Assembly: GCA_030621455.1 (NCBI GenBank)
Contig: JAUXHQ010000042.1
Coordinates: 1 to 9,705 of the forward strand
Direction: 5' to 3'
Source: Deltaproteobacteria bacterium
GTDB lineage: Bacteria > Desulfobacterota > UBA8473
DNA: 9,705 nt
This document shows, piece by piece, positions 1-6,525 of this stretch (position 1 is its first letter; every line of letters begins with the position of its first letter). The notes under the pieces were generated by a model, which saw only the letters and a list, made by a program, of their open reading frames with translations, did no database searches and had not been told where the DNA came from. The translations under genes and the position numbers were made by a program.

Positions 1-447
1 CAATTCGGAGGGGATTTTGAGGTCGTACATACCACGGAATTCATTATGGACCTGATCGAAAAGGGCAAGCTCAAACTCACCAAACCGATCGACAAGACTG
101 TCGCTTACCACGACTCCTGCTACCTGGGAAGATATAATGCTATCTATGATGCACCAAGGAAAATCTTAGAGGGTATCCCGGGCCTCAATCTGGTTGAGAT
201 GGACAGGAACAGAAACAAGAGCATGTGCTGTGGTGCAGGCGGTGGTCGTATGTGGATGGAAGAGCACTTAGGGAAGAGGATAAACGAGATGAGGCTCCAA
301 GACGCCCTCGATGCCAATCCAAACCTGGTATCCACGGCGTGTCCCTATTGCCTGACCATGTTTGAAGATGCCATCAAGGAAAAAGGGGTGGAAGAATCTC
401 TGGCAGGCAAGGACATAGTTGAACTCGTAGAAGAAGCAACAGCCTAA
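1..447 (+). CDS. (Fe-S)-binding oxidoreductase with CCG domain (heterodisulfide reductase HdrD-like / EtfAB-associated), C-terminal part
   Basis: The frame is open from the first base and ends at TAA 445-447, so only the last 148 codons of a larger gene are present. The ATG at 46 is internal. Seen: the C-terminal cysteine-rich CCG domain, with HDSCYLGR, then MCCGAGGGRMW about 40 residues later, then TACPYCLTMFEDA. This is the layout of the second CCG domain in HdrD/GlcF-type proteins. Known of the family: CCG cysteines bind a non-cubane or [4Fe-4S] cluster, and the closest type (RNR..MCCGAGGGRMWMEE) occurs in membrane Fe-S oxidoreductases that link electron-transfer flavoprotein to the quinone pool in deltaproteobacteria. 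The N-terminal membrane and ferredoxin domains lie outside the window, so the exact partner is inferred. The gene converges on the K+ channel gene, with a hairpin at 458-488 between them. Confidence 0.88.
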   Translation, partial: QFGGDFEVVHTTEFIMDLIEKGKLKLTKPIDKTVAYHDSCYLGRYNAIYDAPRKILEGIPGLNLVEMDRNRNKSMCCGAGGGRMWMEEHLGKRINEMRLQDALDANPNLVSTACPYCLTMFEDAIKEKGVEESLAGKDIVELVEEATA

Positions 448-1499
448 GGCTGAAGATAAAGGGCTAGGGTCTGTGCCCCTGGCCCTTTACCATATCTGTG
501 CCCCCATACTCTTTGCCAGGTCCGACAGATTTTTTTTTCACCAAGGGCGATAACAGTATCACCGAGTTCAAACTTCGATTCCGGCGAAGGGTTAAACTTC
601 ATCTCTCCTGTTGCTTTCTTTATAGCTACAATGATCAAGTCGAGGTCCTGCCTTATCCTGGAATCTTTTAGAGGGACGCCCATGAACTTGGAAGCCTTTC
701 TCACGGAAATCTCTTCCAGTTGGAGTTCTATGGTGTGGTCATGGACGGCGAATTCAATGAAATCAGCCACTGCGGGTCGCAAAATAGCCTGGGCCATTCG
801 CGTACCGCCAATATGATAGGGTGAGATGACCTTATCAGCTCCTGCCCTTAATAGTTTTCTTTCCGCCCCTTCGTCAGAAGCCCTCGCCAAAATGAATAGA
901 TCATGGTTTAGTTCTCTGGCAGTCAGGATTATGTACACATTATCCGAATCAGAAGAGACGGCAGCCACAAGCCCCTTTGCTTTTCTTATGCCGGCCATAA
1001 TAAGTATTTCTTCTTCTGTGGAGTCCCCGCGCACATAAAGGTAGTTTTCGCTCTCGATCTTCTCAATCACCTCCGGATCCTTATCGATTACCACAAACGA
1101 TATTGATTTGGCAGATCTGCTCAACTCTTTACAGATTAAACTTCCAATTCGACCGCACCCGCATATGATGTAATGATTTTTCAGCGCCTTGATCCGGTTT
1201 TCCAATTTTTTCCTCCCCAATATTTTCCTCATCTCTCCCTCAACCATCATCCTGGAAAGGCTTCCAACTATATAGGCTCCCATTCCCACCCCCCCGGAGA
1301 TCAATCCAATGGTGAAGACCTTACCTGTCACACTCAGGTCGGAGACCTCCCCAAATCCTACGGTGGTGATAGTTATGATCGTCATGTAAAGGGAATCGAG
1401 AAGATCCCAATCCTGTATCAGCCAATAACCGATGGTACCGATAGAGAGGATGATGCTAAAAAGGATGATGGCAAGAATTACGCTTTTACTGGAGTCCAA
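444..1499 (-). CDS. Two-TM potassium channel with RCK (TrkA-N/TrkA-C) domains; C-terminus frameshifted as read
   Basis: Membrane K+ channel of the MthK type, gated by a cytoplasmic ligand- or nucleotide-binding RCK domain. Seen: TM1 about residues 6-26, pore helix 32-44, selectivity filter TTVGFG 45-50, TM2 61-82, then a Rossmann RCK domain from about 107 with GCGRIG (114-119) and acidic D139 at the end of the second strand, and a TrkA-C domain from about 250. The start is TTG at 1499, with GGGAG 8 bases upstream and no ATG in frame after the upstream stop. It follows the zinc-ribbon gene by 18 bases in the same frame, so the two are probably cotranscribed. Odd: the last 28 residues do not look like an RCK C-terminus. 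Adding one A to the nine-A run at 530-538 gives the family-like ending NLSDLAKSMGAQIW and a TAA at 487-489, a 337-residue protein. K+ channel assignment is firm; the printed C-terminus is doubtful. Confidence 0.9.
   Translation of the reverse strand: MDSSKSVILAIILFSIILSIGTIGYWLIQDWDLLDSLYMTIITITTVGFGEVSDLSVTGKVFTIGLISGGVGMGAYIVGSLSRMMVEGEMRKILGRKKLENRIKALKNHYIICGCGRIGSLICKELSRSAKSISFVVIDKDPEVIEKIESENYLYVRGDSTEEEILIMAGIRKAKGLVAAVSSDSDNVYIILTARELNHDLFILARASDEGAERKLLRAGADKVISPYHIGGTRMAQAILRPAVADFIEFAVHDHTIELQLEEISVRKASKFMGVPLKDSRIRQDLDLIIVAIKKATGEMKFNPSPESKFELGDTVIALGEKKICRTWQRVWGHRYGKGPGAQTLALYLQP
458..488. terminator. Bidirectional hairpin terminator between convergent genes
   Basis: Arms 458-469 (AAAGGGCTAGGG) and 477-488 (CCCTGGCCCTTT) form a 12-bp stem with one G-T wobble (465/481) and a 7-base loop (470-476). 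The A/T outer base pairs give a short U stretch in both directions, as in shared terminators. It lies just after the Fe-S oxidoreductase stop (447). It also lies just after where the K+ channel would stop (487-489) if its frameshift were repaired, which supports that repair. The U-tracts are short, so efficiency is uncertain. Confidence 0.65.
530..538 (-). other. Nine-A homopolymer with apparent -1 frameshift in the K+ channel gene
   Basis: On the minus strand nine A follow GGTG. Read as is, the frame gives ICRTWQRVWGH..., runs through the terminator hairpin and overlaps the convergent gene by 4 bases. With ten A it gives KNLSDLAKSMGAQIW and stops at 487-489, next to the hairpin. Seen directly: both readings. 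Inferred: a missing A in the assembly, a real indel, or transcriptional slippage on the A run. Confidence 0.75.
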
Positions 1500-1517
1500 A
1501 TTAATGCTCCCATATCC

Positions 1518-2336
1518 TTACTCCACTGCTTTCTCCGCATTAGCAGATTCAACACTGAATTCCTTCATGTCTTCGGGTAAATGGAAGAAGACAATCATGA
1601 AAAGGGTGGATTCTTGAGGAGGAACGACCAAGTTTGTTGAGGATTGTACAGGAGGACTGCCTAAGCGGGAATTAATCTGATCAGCCGGTAGTTCCATAAG
1701 CTCTTCTCTGGACAGGATATTTCCACAGTATACCATCTTTTCTCTTATATCATGGCCCGCGTTATCTATAAGGGTCCCTCTTACCTTTATGAGACTCTTA
1801 ACCCTTGAAGAGTTGTTTATGGCTTTACCTTCTATGACAAATATTCTGCCTATGCTTGCATTATCGATATAGTATCCTCTCGTTTGTGATTTTGAGAAAA
1901 CAACAGAGTCACTATCAGGTACCCTCAAACCAAAATATCCTTTTAGCCTGTTTATGTCAGGCAGTTTATCCTGAAGGAGAAAAGCCCCTCCACAGAGTAA
2001 AACAAAAACCAACGAGAGGATCAGCCACTTTGAAGGTATCCTCCTTGATACAGCATTTGCATATTTACCGAATAAAGTTTGCGCACTTACCTCTTCCTTC
2101 TGTTTTCCCTCTGTCTCCCGACGAACGGGAAGTTCCTCAGATATTTTCCGGACATCGTCCAGGATTTCTGTTGCTCCTTCTGCCTGGGACTTAGGACGAA
2201 GGGGACTTAGTCCCAAAGGTTTTTCTATTAGAAATATGTGTTGACATTTCGAGCACTTCCCTTTGCCCCCCCCCTCTGGTATCTTCTCATCATCGAGCAT
2301 GAATTTTGTATGGCATTTCTCACATTGGACGATCAT
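1518..2336 (-). CDS. MJ0042-type zinc-ribbon and DUF3426 membrane protein
   Basis: Protein of 272 residues. Seen: an N-terminal zinc ribbon with paired cysteines CEKC (5-8) and CSKC (28-31); a charged, low-complexity linker to about residue 100; a single transmembrane segment at about 104-121; and a C-terminal extracytoplasmic domain whose GRIFVIEGKAINNSS and LFMIVFFHLPEDMKEFSVE strands match the DUF3426 type. Known: such proteins are common in proteobacteria, but their role is not established; the ribbon is thought to bind zinc on the cytoplasmic side. The start ATG at 2336 is supported by AGGAG 6 bases upstream. It sits between hpt (141-base gap) and the K+ channel (18-base gap), all on the minus strand, so it is probably in one transcript. 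The eight-C run at 2268-2275 is read in frame (a Gly stretch) and is not a frameshift, since both cysteine pairs are intact. Confidence 0.82.
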   Translation of the reverse strand: MIVQCEKCHTKFMLDDEKIPEGGGKGKCSKCQHIFLIEKPLGLSPLRPKSQAEGATEILDDVRKISEELPVRRETEGKQKEEVSAQTLFGKYANAVSRRIPSKWLILSLVFVLLCGGAFLLQDKLPDINRLKGYFGLRVPDSDSVVFSKSQTRGYYIDNASIGRIFVIEGKAINNSSRVKSLIKVRGTLIDNAGHDIREKMVYCGNILSREELMELPADQINSRLGSPPVQSSTNLVVPPQESTLFMIVFFHLPEDMKEFSVESANAEKAVE

Positions 2337-2477
2337 AGCCTCTCCTAAAAAGCTGACTGGATCCCATCCGGAAATTTAACTTTTCCACAATCACCAGCTT
2401 CAGTCTGCTTCGCGTAATCCTTTTTTAAGCATGGCGCAGATATTGTGCAAAAAGACCATTTTATGGATGGAAACTAC

Positions 2478-2987
2478 CTAACAATTATCGATTACAGTAT
2501 AGATATCAGGCAAGTGTCTGTATTTCTCGTCAAGATCTAACCCGTAGCCGACAATAAAACCTCTTTCCAGCCTGAAGCCGGTATAATCGGCTCGAATTTC
2601 TACTTCCCGCCTTTCACCTTTATCCACCAGAACACATAATCTCAAAGAATTCGGTTTCTTGGCTCTCACCATTTCCATCAGAAATGAAACGGTTAAACCG
2701 CTGTCGATCACATCCTCTACGACAACAACATCTTTACCTTCAATGGGGAGTTCAATATCTTTGGTTATTTTTATCTCTTTGGATGACTGGGACTGCGATC
2801 CATAGCTGGCAAGCCCGACAAAGTCAATCTCTAAAGGTATATGGAGGTTTCTAACGAGGTCGGCGAGAAAGATGAAGGACCCCTTTAGGATACCGAGCAG
2901 TACCAACTCTTTCGAATAATAGTCTTTCGAGATCTGGTTGGCAACCTCCCATACCTTCCGGGCAATCTCTTCTTTAGAATAGAGCAA
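2478..2987 (-). CDS. hpt: Hypoxanthine phosphoribosyltransferase
   Basis: Purine salvage enzyme that makes IMP or GMP from hypoxanthine or guanine and PRPP in the cytoplasm. Seen: the PRPP-binding loop VVVVEDVIDSGLT (88-100), the LKGS turn (34-37), the flexible active-site loop SYGSQSQS (61-68), VDKGERR (122-128) and the base-binding FIVGYGLDLDEKYRHLPDI (144-162). Length (169) is normal for the family. Start: the frame has no ATG. TTG at 2987 lacks a good ribosome site. The frame continues upstream as IEDKKLI to a TGA, and GAGAG lies 8 bases before the ATC at 3011-3009, so a rare upstream start is possible; the N-terminus is uncertain by up to 8 residues. The stop is TAG. A TTGACA/TATAGA promoter lies at 3106-3078, giving a leader of about 85 bases. 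First gene of the hpt, zinc-ribbon, K+ channel cluster. Confidence 0.95.
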   Translation of the reverse strand: MLYSKEEIARKVWEVANQISKDYYSKELVLLGILKGSFIFLADLVRNLHIPLEIDFVGLASYGSQSQSSKEIKITKDIELPIEGKDVVVVEDVIDSGLTVSFLMEMVRAKKPNSLRLCVLVDKGERREVEIRADYTGFRLERGFIVGYGLDLDEKYRHLPDIYTVIDNC

Positions 2988-3077
2988 TATAAGTTTTTTA
3001 TCTTCGATTCAGTAATCTCTCTTGTAACGGTTGAAAGGGGTCAGTTAATAAAGTCCGTCTCTTTACTCACTGGTGTC

Positions 3078-3106
3078 TCTATAGCCCATCAGGGCTGATC
3101 TGTCAA
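3078..3106 (-). promoter_or_regulatory. Sigma-70-type promoter of hpt with two overlapping dyads
   Basis: On the minus strand TTGACA (3106-3101) is followed after 17 bases by TATAGA (3083-3078), with transcription expected to start near 3071. The -35 box lies in the centre of a 14-base dyad, ATCTG-TTGA-CAGAT (3111-3098). The spacer holds a second one, AGCCC-TGAT-GGGCT (3096-3083), which touches the -10 box. Both have perfect 5-base arms and a 4-base centre, and they are 1 base apart. This is operator-like, but no regulator gene is visible. Confidence 0.72.
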
Positions 3107-3303
3107 CAGATTTTAAACTATATGACGCATTAAAAAAGACCTGGGAACCGAAGAGATTTTCCTTCAATAATGAAAAAGAGGGGGTTTTTGAGCTTCTAGA
3201 GTCGCTCCTTCCAAATAAACGGCGTTATGGGTGTATGTATTGGCCATGCGGATTCGCATCCGGGGAAAGGGAAGCAGACAGACGATGTAATCTAAAAATT
3301 TCC

Positions 3304-3331
3304 TTGACAATATATTTTTTTTTGGTAATAT
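3304..3331 (+). promoter_or_regulatory. Sigma-70-type promoter for a plus-strand leader or small RNA
   Basis: TTGACA (3304-3309, perfect) and TAATAT (3326-3331) are 16 bases apart. TGG just before the -10 gives an extended -10 element. Transcription would start near 3338, just ahead of the long-range stem starting at 3343. Confidence 0.6.
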
Positions 3332-3337
3332 ATCATT

Positions 3338-3554
3338 CTTTTGTAACTTCTCAAAAAGCTGGTATACGAGCCGCATAGCATGGGGTGCTTCCGTTTACAT
3401 AAGCACCCATGCGGTTGAAGCGGACATCATCGGGTGTTTGATAAGTTACTTGTTTGGCACCGGATTCAAGGTTTTGTCGGGGATAAAGTCTCAACAATAA
3501 TACTGCCGAGTTGCCTACCTGATTTTAGGACTTGAAGGCAATTCGGCTTTTTTT
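3338..3554 (+). ncRNA. Candidate structured RNA (leader or small RNA) upstream of the PxxKW gene
   Basis: Not matched to any RNA family I know. Seen: (a) a closing stem, 3343-3355 (GTAACTTCTCAAA) with 3437-3449 (TTTGATAAGTTAC), 12 of 13 positions paired; (b) inside it a hairpin, CCGCAT 3371-3376 with ATGCGG 3409-3414 and GGGTGCTT 3383-3390 with AAGCACCC 3401-3408, with a 6-base bulge and a 10-base loop; (c) a rho-independent terminator at 3505-3554; (d) CCGGATTCAAG (3460-3470), which can instead pair with 3531-3534 and 3540-3546 and so break the terminator. A promoter lies at 3304-3331. This is the architecture of a riboswitch-like attenuator for the gene starting 51 bases after the terminator, but a free-standing small RNA fits equally. 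It occupies most of the gene-poor 2988-3605 stretch. From 3112 to 3300 I see only a small dyad (ATGCG-GATT-CGCAT, 3246-3259). Confidence 0.5.
3505..3554 (+). terminator. Rho-independent terminator
   Basis: Arms 3505-3516 (GCCGAGTTGCCT) and 3536-3547 (AGGCAATTCGGC) pair over 12 bp with one G-T wobble and a 19-base loop. Seven T follow at 3548-3554. It ends a plus-strand transcript before the PxxKW gene. Confidence 0.85.
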
Positions 3555-3605
3555 ATTGTGATTCAGGTTGTATAAGGCACTAAATAGAGAATGGAGGGAT
3601 TAAAA

Positions 3606-3887
3606 TTGCTTTGTCAGACGGTTAAAGTAGACACGAATTGCTTGTTCATGAAGAAGAAAGGTTGCTCTTTCAATGGGGGAAAATGCTATCCGATTGTAGA
3701 TTCCTGCGATGGGTGTGATAGGATCGAGGAGTATCCTTCCGGGAAATATTGCGGATACTGCGCTGATCCTGGGAGCAAATGGTTAAGTGGCAGATGCAAC
3801 TTCGCAACACATGTTAAGAAAGAAAATGGGGTAAAGAAAGACAAGCTGAACCCATTAAAGGCTTCCAAGAGGGGTCTTTCAGATTAG
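3606..3887 (+). CDS. PxxKW family cysteine-rich protein
   Basis: Small protein of 93 residues with nine cysteines (3, 12, 20, 27, 34, 37, 49, 52, 64), a KKGCSFNGGKC segment, and the signature PGSKW at 55-59. The basic tail ends in LNPLKASKRG. Known: this family is found mainly in anaerobic deltaproteobacteria and its function is not known; the cysteines suggest metal or Fe-S binding (inference). Start choice: an in-frame ATG at 3591 has no ribosome site, while GGAGGG at 3593-3598 sits 7 bases before TTG at 3606, and the resulting start MLCQTVK fits how I recall the family beginning. The stop TAG is followed directly by a second TAG. dtd begins 19 bases later, so the two are probably cotranscribed. 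The terminator at 3505-3554 may control both. Confidence 0.85.
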   Translation: MLCQTVKVDTNCLFMKKKGCSFNGGKCYPIVDSCDGCDRIEEYPSGKYCGYCADPGSKWLSGRCNFATHVKKENGVKKDKLNPLKASKRGLSD

Positions 3888-3906
3888 TAGATACGTTGGG
3901 GTGCAA

Positions 3907-4356
3907 ATGAAGGCAGTACTCCAGAGGGTCAAAGGTTCGAGAGTCACTGTAGACGATGAGTTGGTCGGTGAGATCGGAAAGGGGTCTCTCATATTCCTGG
4001 GGGTTGAAAAGGGTGATACTCAAAAGGACGCAGATTATCTGGTGTCTAAGACGACAAACCTGCGAATCTTCGAGGACCCCTTTGGTAAAATGAATCTGTC
4101 CTTAAGGGATGTTGATGGTGAGCTGCTGGTAGTCTCTCAGTTCACAATTGTGGGTGACTGCAGGAAAGGAAGGAGACCCTCATTTGCAGATGCCGCCGAA
4201 CCTGAGGAGGCCAAGGGGCTTTACCATTACTTTATTTCACGAGTGGAAAGTAATGGCATAACAGTTGCTACAGGGGAATTTCAGGCCATGATGGATGTGC
4301 ACATATTAAATGATGGGCCTGTTACTCTTCTGTTGGATAGCAGAAAGAGATTTTGA
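3907..4356 (+). CDS. dtd: D-aminoacyl-tRNA deacylase (D-Tyr-tRNA deacylase, DTD)
   Basis: Hydrolyses D-amino acids, and glycine mischarged on tRNA-Ala, from tRNA: a cytoplasmic proofreading enzyme acting as a homodimer. Seen: the N-terminal MKAVLQRV typical of DTD, the SQFT motif (77-80) followed by the KGRRPSF segment (87-93), and the C-terminal NDGPVT (135-140), whose Gly-cisPro pair enforces chirality. At 149 residues it has the usual length. A GTG at 3901 is in frame, but the conserved N-terminus begins at ATG 3907, with GGGG about 5 bases upstream. It follows the PxxKW gene by 19 bases. The 35 bases to the convergent cysteine synthase end contain no clear terminator. Confidence 0.97.
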   Translation: MKAVLQRVKGSRVTVDDELVGEIGKGSLIFLGVEKGDTQKDADYLVSKTTNLRIFEDPFGKMNLSLRDVDGELLVVSQFTIVGDCRKGRRPSFADAAEPEEAKGLYHYFISRVESNGITVATGEFQAMMDVHILNDGPVTLLLDSRKRF

Positions 4357-4391
4357 ACAACGCATATTGATTAAAAGGTCCGGGCACTATA

Positions 4392-5300
4392 TCAAGGAGG
4401 GCATTTTCCACATATTGATCTGAAGAGAGTGGTGCTTAGGTAGCGTTCCCCCCGATCAGGAAGGATTACAACGATTACACCGGAATCGATGTTCTTTGCT
4501 ACCTTCAATGCTGCAGCGACTGCAGCTCCGCTTGACATTCCGACAAAAAGGCCCTCTTTGGTAACAAGTTGCCTTGTCTTTTCGAATGCTTCACCATCAT
4601 CGATGATAATCTTTTCATCGAGTTTATCAGGGCAATAGATCTTCGGGACAATCGATTCTTTCATATTTTTTAGCCCTTGAATCGTGTGACCGATCACCGG
4701 TTCAACCCCAATGACCTTAACCTTCGGTTTTTTCTCTCGCAAATATTTCCCCGCCCCCATTACCGTACCGGTTGTTCCCATGCCGGCAATGAATATGTCG
4801 ACCTCCCCTTTTGTCTGCTCGAATACCTCCGGACCCGTTGTCTCATAATGAGCGAGTACATTATTGATGTTGTCAAACTGGTTGGGCATGTAATACTTGT
4901 CCGGCGCTTCACTTAGTGTTTCATGTGCCCTTTTGATGGCACCGTCCGTGGTCTCTTTCGCTGGCGTGAGTATGACTTCCGCGCCGTAGGCTGCCAGGAT
5001 GTACTGTCTTTCCATACTGACACATTCCGGCATGAAGAGCTTGATGCGGTATCCTTTTGCTGCGGCTATCATTGCCAACCCGATCCCCGTGTTTCCTGAT
5101 GTTGGCTCGAGTATTATCTTGTCTTTTGTCAATTCTCCAGATTCTTCTGCCTTCTGAATCATATAGTAGGCGGTGCGGTCCTTGACAGAGCCACCTAGGT
5201 TGGCGCCTTCAAATTTTCCCAGTATCTTTACCCTGGAATTTTTATTCATATTGGATAATTCTATGAGCGGCGTGTTACCTATGACGGAGAACAGATTCAC
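4392..5300 (-). CDS. cysK: Cysteine synthase family protein (O-acetylserine sulfhydrylase-like, PLP-dependent)
   Basis: Fold type II PLP enzyme of the CysK/CysM/CBS family, most likely making L-cysteine from O-acetylserine (or a related activated serine) and sulfide. Seen: the PLP lysine K40 in NLGGSVKDR, TSGNTG (67-72) for cofactor and substrate carboxylate binding, QFDN (141-144), the phosphate loop GMGTTGT (173-179), and FVGMSSGAA near residue 250. At 302 residues it is full length. Odd: the usual Pro or Ala after Asn in the lysine loop is Leu, and the protein ends in a short CGKCPP tail with a CxxC pair. The start is GTG at 5300, with AAGGA about 7 bases upstream. CysK and CysM cannot be told apart here. 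It lies 98 bases downstream of the ACT gene on the same strand. That gap is G/C-rich at 5340-5390 and shows no clear promoter or terminator. Confidence 0.92.
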   Translation of the reverse strand: MNLFSVIGNTPLIELSNMNKNSRVKILGKFEGANLGGSVKDRTAYYMIQKAEESGELTKDKIILEPTSGNTGIGLAMIAAAKGYRIKLFMPECVSMERQYILAAYGAEVILTPAKETTDGAIKRAHETLSEAPDKYYMPNQFDNINNVLAHYETTGPEVFEQTKGEVDIFIAGMGTTGTVMGAGKYLREKKPKVKVIGVEPVIGHTIQGLKNMKESIVPKIYCPDKLDEKIIIDDGEAFEKTRQLVTKEGLFVGMSSGAAVAAALKVAKNIDSGVIVVILPDRGERYLSTTLFRSICGKCPP

Positions 5301-5398
5301 CGTAATATCCTTTCCTGTTATAGTCTAGTTTCCATCCCAATTCTGACCGGGCCGTCCCACATCCGGCTGAGGCGGTTCGCAGGCCGTATATCCGAAGA

Positions 5399-5827
5399 TC
5401 ATAATGAATAGATCTCTTTGCTGAACGTATGGACCCAGTTCTTTTCCAATATCTTTAACGCTTCTTCTATTTTATCCACACCAACGATGATTATCGGTTG
5501 GTCGGTTGCTCTGCCGAGATACGGATACAGGTAAAGCACATTGATGGCGGCCTCTCTCAGAGGTTTTAGAACGGCCTTAAGCCCTCCCGGATGATCCGGA
5601 GTCTCCACTGCAATAACATCGGTCTCTCTCACTGAATATCCATGGCTCTTTAACACATTGGCGGCCTTTTCCGGGTCATCGGCAACAAATCTGACGGTGC
5701 TGATATCTGAAGTATCGGCAACAGAGATAGCCCTGATATTTACACCTTCAGTCCCAAGATGTTCACTGACGTCCGCCAGTTCACCCGGCACATTCTGTAG
5801 ACTAACGGATATTTGCTTCACATACAT
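5399..5827 (-). CDS. Tandem ACT-domain protein, probable amino-acid sensor
   Basis: Protein of 142 residues made of two ACT domains, about 1-69 (MYVKQISVSLQNVPGELADV opens the first) and 70-135 (VIAVETPDHPGGLKAVLKPL opens the second), and nothing else. Each has the conserved Pro-Gly turn between first strand and helix (PGEL, PGGL) where small ligands, usually amino acids, bind. Known: stand-alone ACT proteins of this kind are often found with indolepyruvate or other 2-oxoacid ferredoxin oxidoreductases and phenylacetate-CoA ligases; their target is not established. The start ATG at 5827 has AGGAG 6 bases upstream; the stop is TGA. It lies 158 bases after the gamma subunit on the same strand. 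The gap is A/T-rich with no clear hairpin, so read-through from the oxidoreductase operon is possible. Confidence 0.85.
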   Translation of the reverse strand: MYVKQISVSLQNVPGELADVSEHLGTEGVNIRAISVADTSDISTVRFVADDPEKAANVLKSHGYSVRETDVIAVETPDHPGGLKAVLKPLREAAINVLYLYPYLGRATDQPIIIVGVDKIEEALKILEKNWVHTFSKEIYSL

Positions 5828-5985
5828 AGATCACTCCTGATCGAATATTTGATTACTTTAACCTTTCTGCTTTTATTCTTAGGCTCTAACGCTGGCTTTA
5901 TTTTATTTCATTACTTCTGCCTCTGTGCTTTTTGGCATGGCATTGTTTTTTTAGGGTTTTAAAGAGAATAGGATTACTGCACCCA

Positions 5986-6525
5986 TTAGAGTAGATCGTA
6001 TCCTGTCTTCAAAGCCGTATTGTTGAGGCCGAGAAGCGCCGCCTTCGCTTTGCTTTTTCCCAACGTCTCCTTTAAGCCCATGATTATGGTTTCTATTGAC
6101 ACTACATTGCTTTTCCTGATGAATGCTCCGAGCATAACCATATTCGCTACTTTGGTATTCCCCAACTCCTCGGCAAGCTGAGTTGCAGGAACTTCCAACA
6201 CCTCGATATCCCCTCTTACTGTTTCGGCCTCTATCAGGGAGGAATTGACAAAGAAGAGACCACCAGATTGTATGAGATTTTGAAATCTGACGAAAGACGG
6301 TTGATTCATGACCACAATGAACTCAGGGGCTGACGCAACAGGGGAGGCAATTTCTTCATCGGCAATAGCCACTGTGCAATTCGCCGTACCGCCGCGAACC
6401 TCAGCACCGTATGAAGGCAAATATGTTACTGTTTTCTCTTCCAACATGCCTGCGTGTGCAAGGTTATAACCCATGGAAAGAACACCCTGTCCGCCAAAGC
6501 CTGAAAAGATGGTCTTGGTCAACAT
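5986..6525 (-). CDS. 2-oxoacid:ferredoxin oxidoreductase, gamma subunit (KorC/VorC-like)
   Basis: Gamma subunit of the pyruvate/2-oxoacid ferredoxin oxidoreductase complex (POR gamma domain), 179 residues, which contributes to CoA binding and subunit assembly. Seen: the opening FSGFGGQGVLSMG (7-19), the glycine-rich loop typical of the family, then YLPSYGAEVRGGTANCTVAI (35-54), the most conserved family stretch, and TKVANMVMLGAF near 125-136. Start ATG at 6525 overlaps the end of the restored beta frame by 7 bases (ATGTTGA), with AAGGTG 6 bases upstream, which points to translational coupling. The stop is TAA. Last subunit of the operon. Substrate (branched-chain 2-oxoacid, 2-oxoglutarate or other) cannot be settled from sequence alone. 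Confidence 0.93.
   Translation of the reverse strand: MLTKTIFSGFGGQGVLSMGYNLAHAGMLEEKTVTYLPSYGAEVRGGTANCTVAIADEEIASPVASAPEFIVVMNQPSFVRFQNLIQSGGLFFVNSSLIEAETVRGDIEVLEVPATQLAEELGNTKVANMVMLGAFIRKSNVVSIETIIMGLKETLGKSKAKAALLGLNNTALKTGYDLL

Noticed and set aside
444..447. Four-base convergent overlap of the K+ channel and Fe-S oxidoreductase genes
   Set aside because: It results from the frameshift in the A9 run; in the repaired frame the channel stops at 487-489, beyond the shared hairpin.
2268..2275. Eight-C run in the zinc-ribbon gene as a second frameshift
   Set aside because: Both cysteine pairs flanking it and the rest of the protein are in one frame, so the run is read correctly as a Gly stretch.
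2400..2460. Possible terminator between hpt and the zinc-ribbon gene
   Set aside because: The best stem (GCGCA with TGTGC) is 5 bp with a wobble and lacks a T run in the direction of transcription.
3164..3376. Minus-strand frame of 70 codons in the hpt-PxxKW gap
   Set aside because: No ribosome site, no recognisable domain, A/T-driven composition, and it overlaps the plus-strand promoter and RNA stem on the other strand.
5340..5396. G/C-rich stretch resembling a single CRISPR repeat (minus strand ending GGGATGGAAAC) or a riboswitch remnant
   Set aside because: Only one copy, no spacer array, no cas genes, and no conserved riboswitch core; it is only compositionally unusual.
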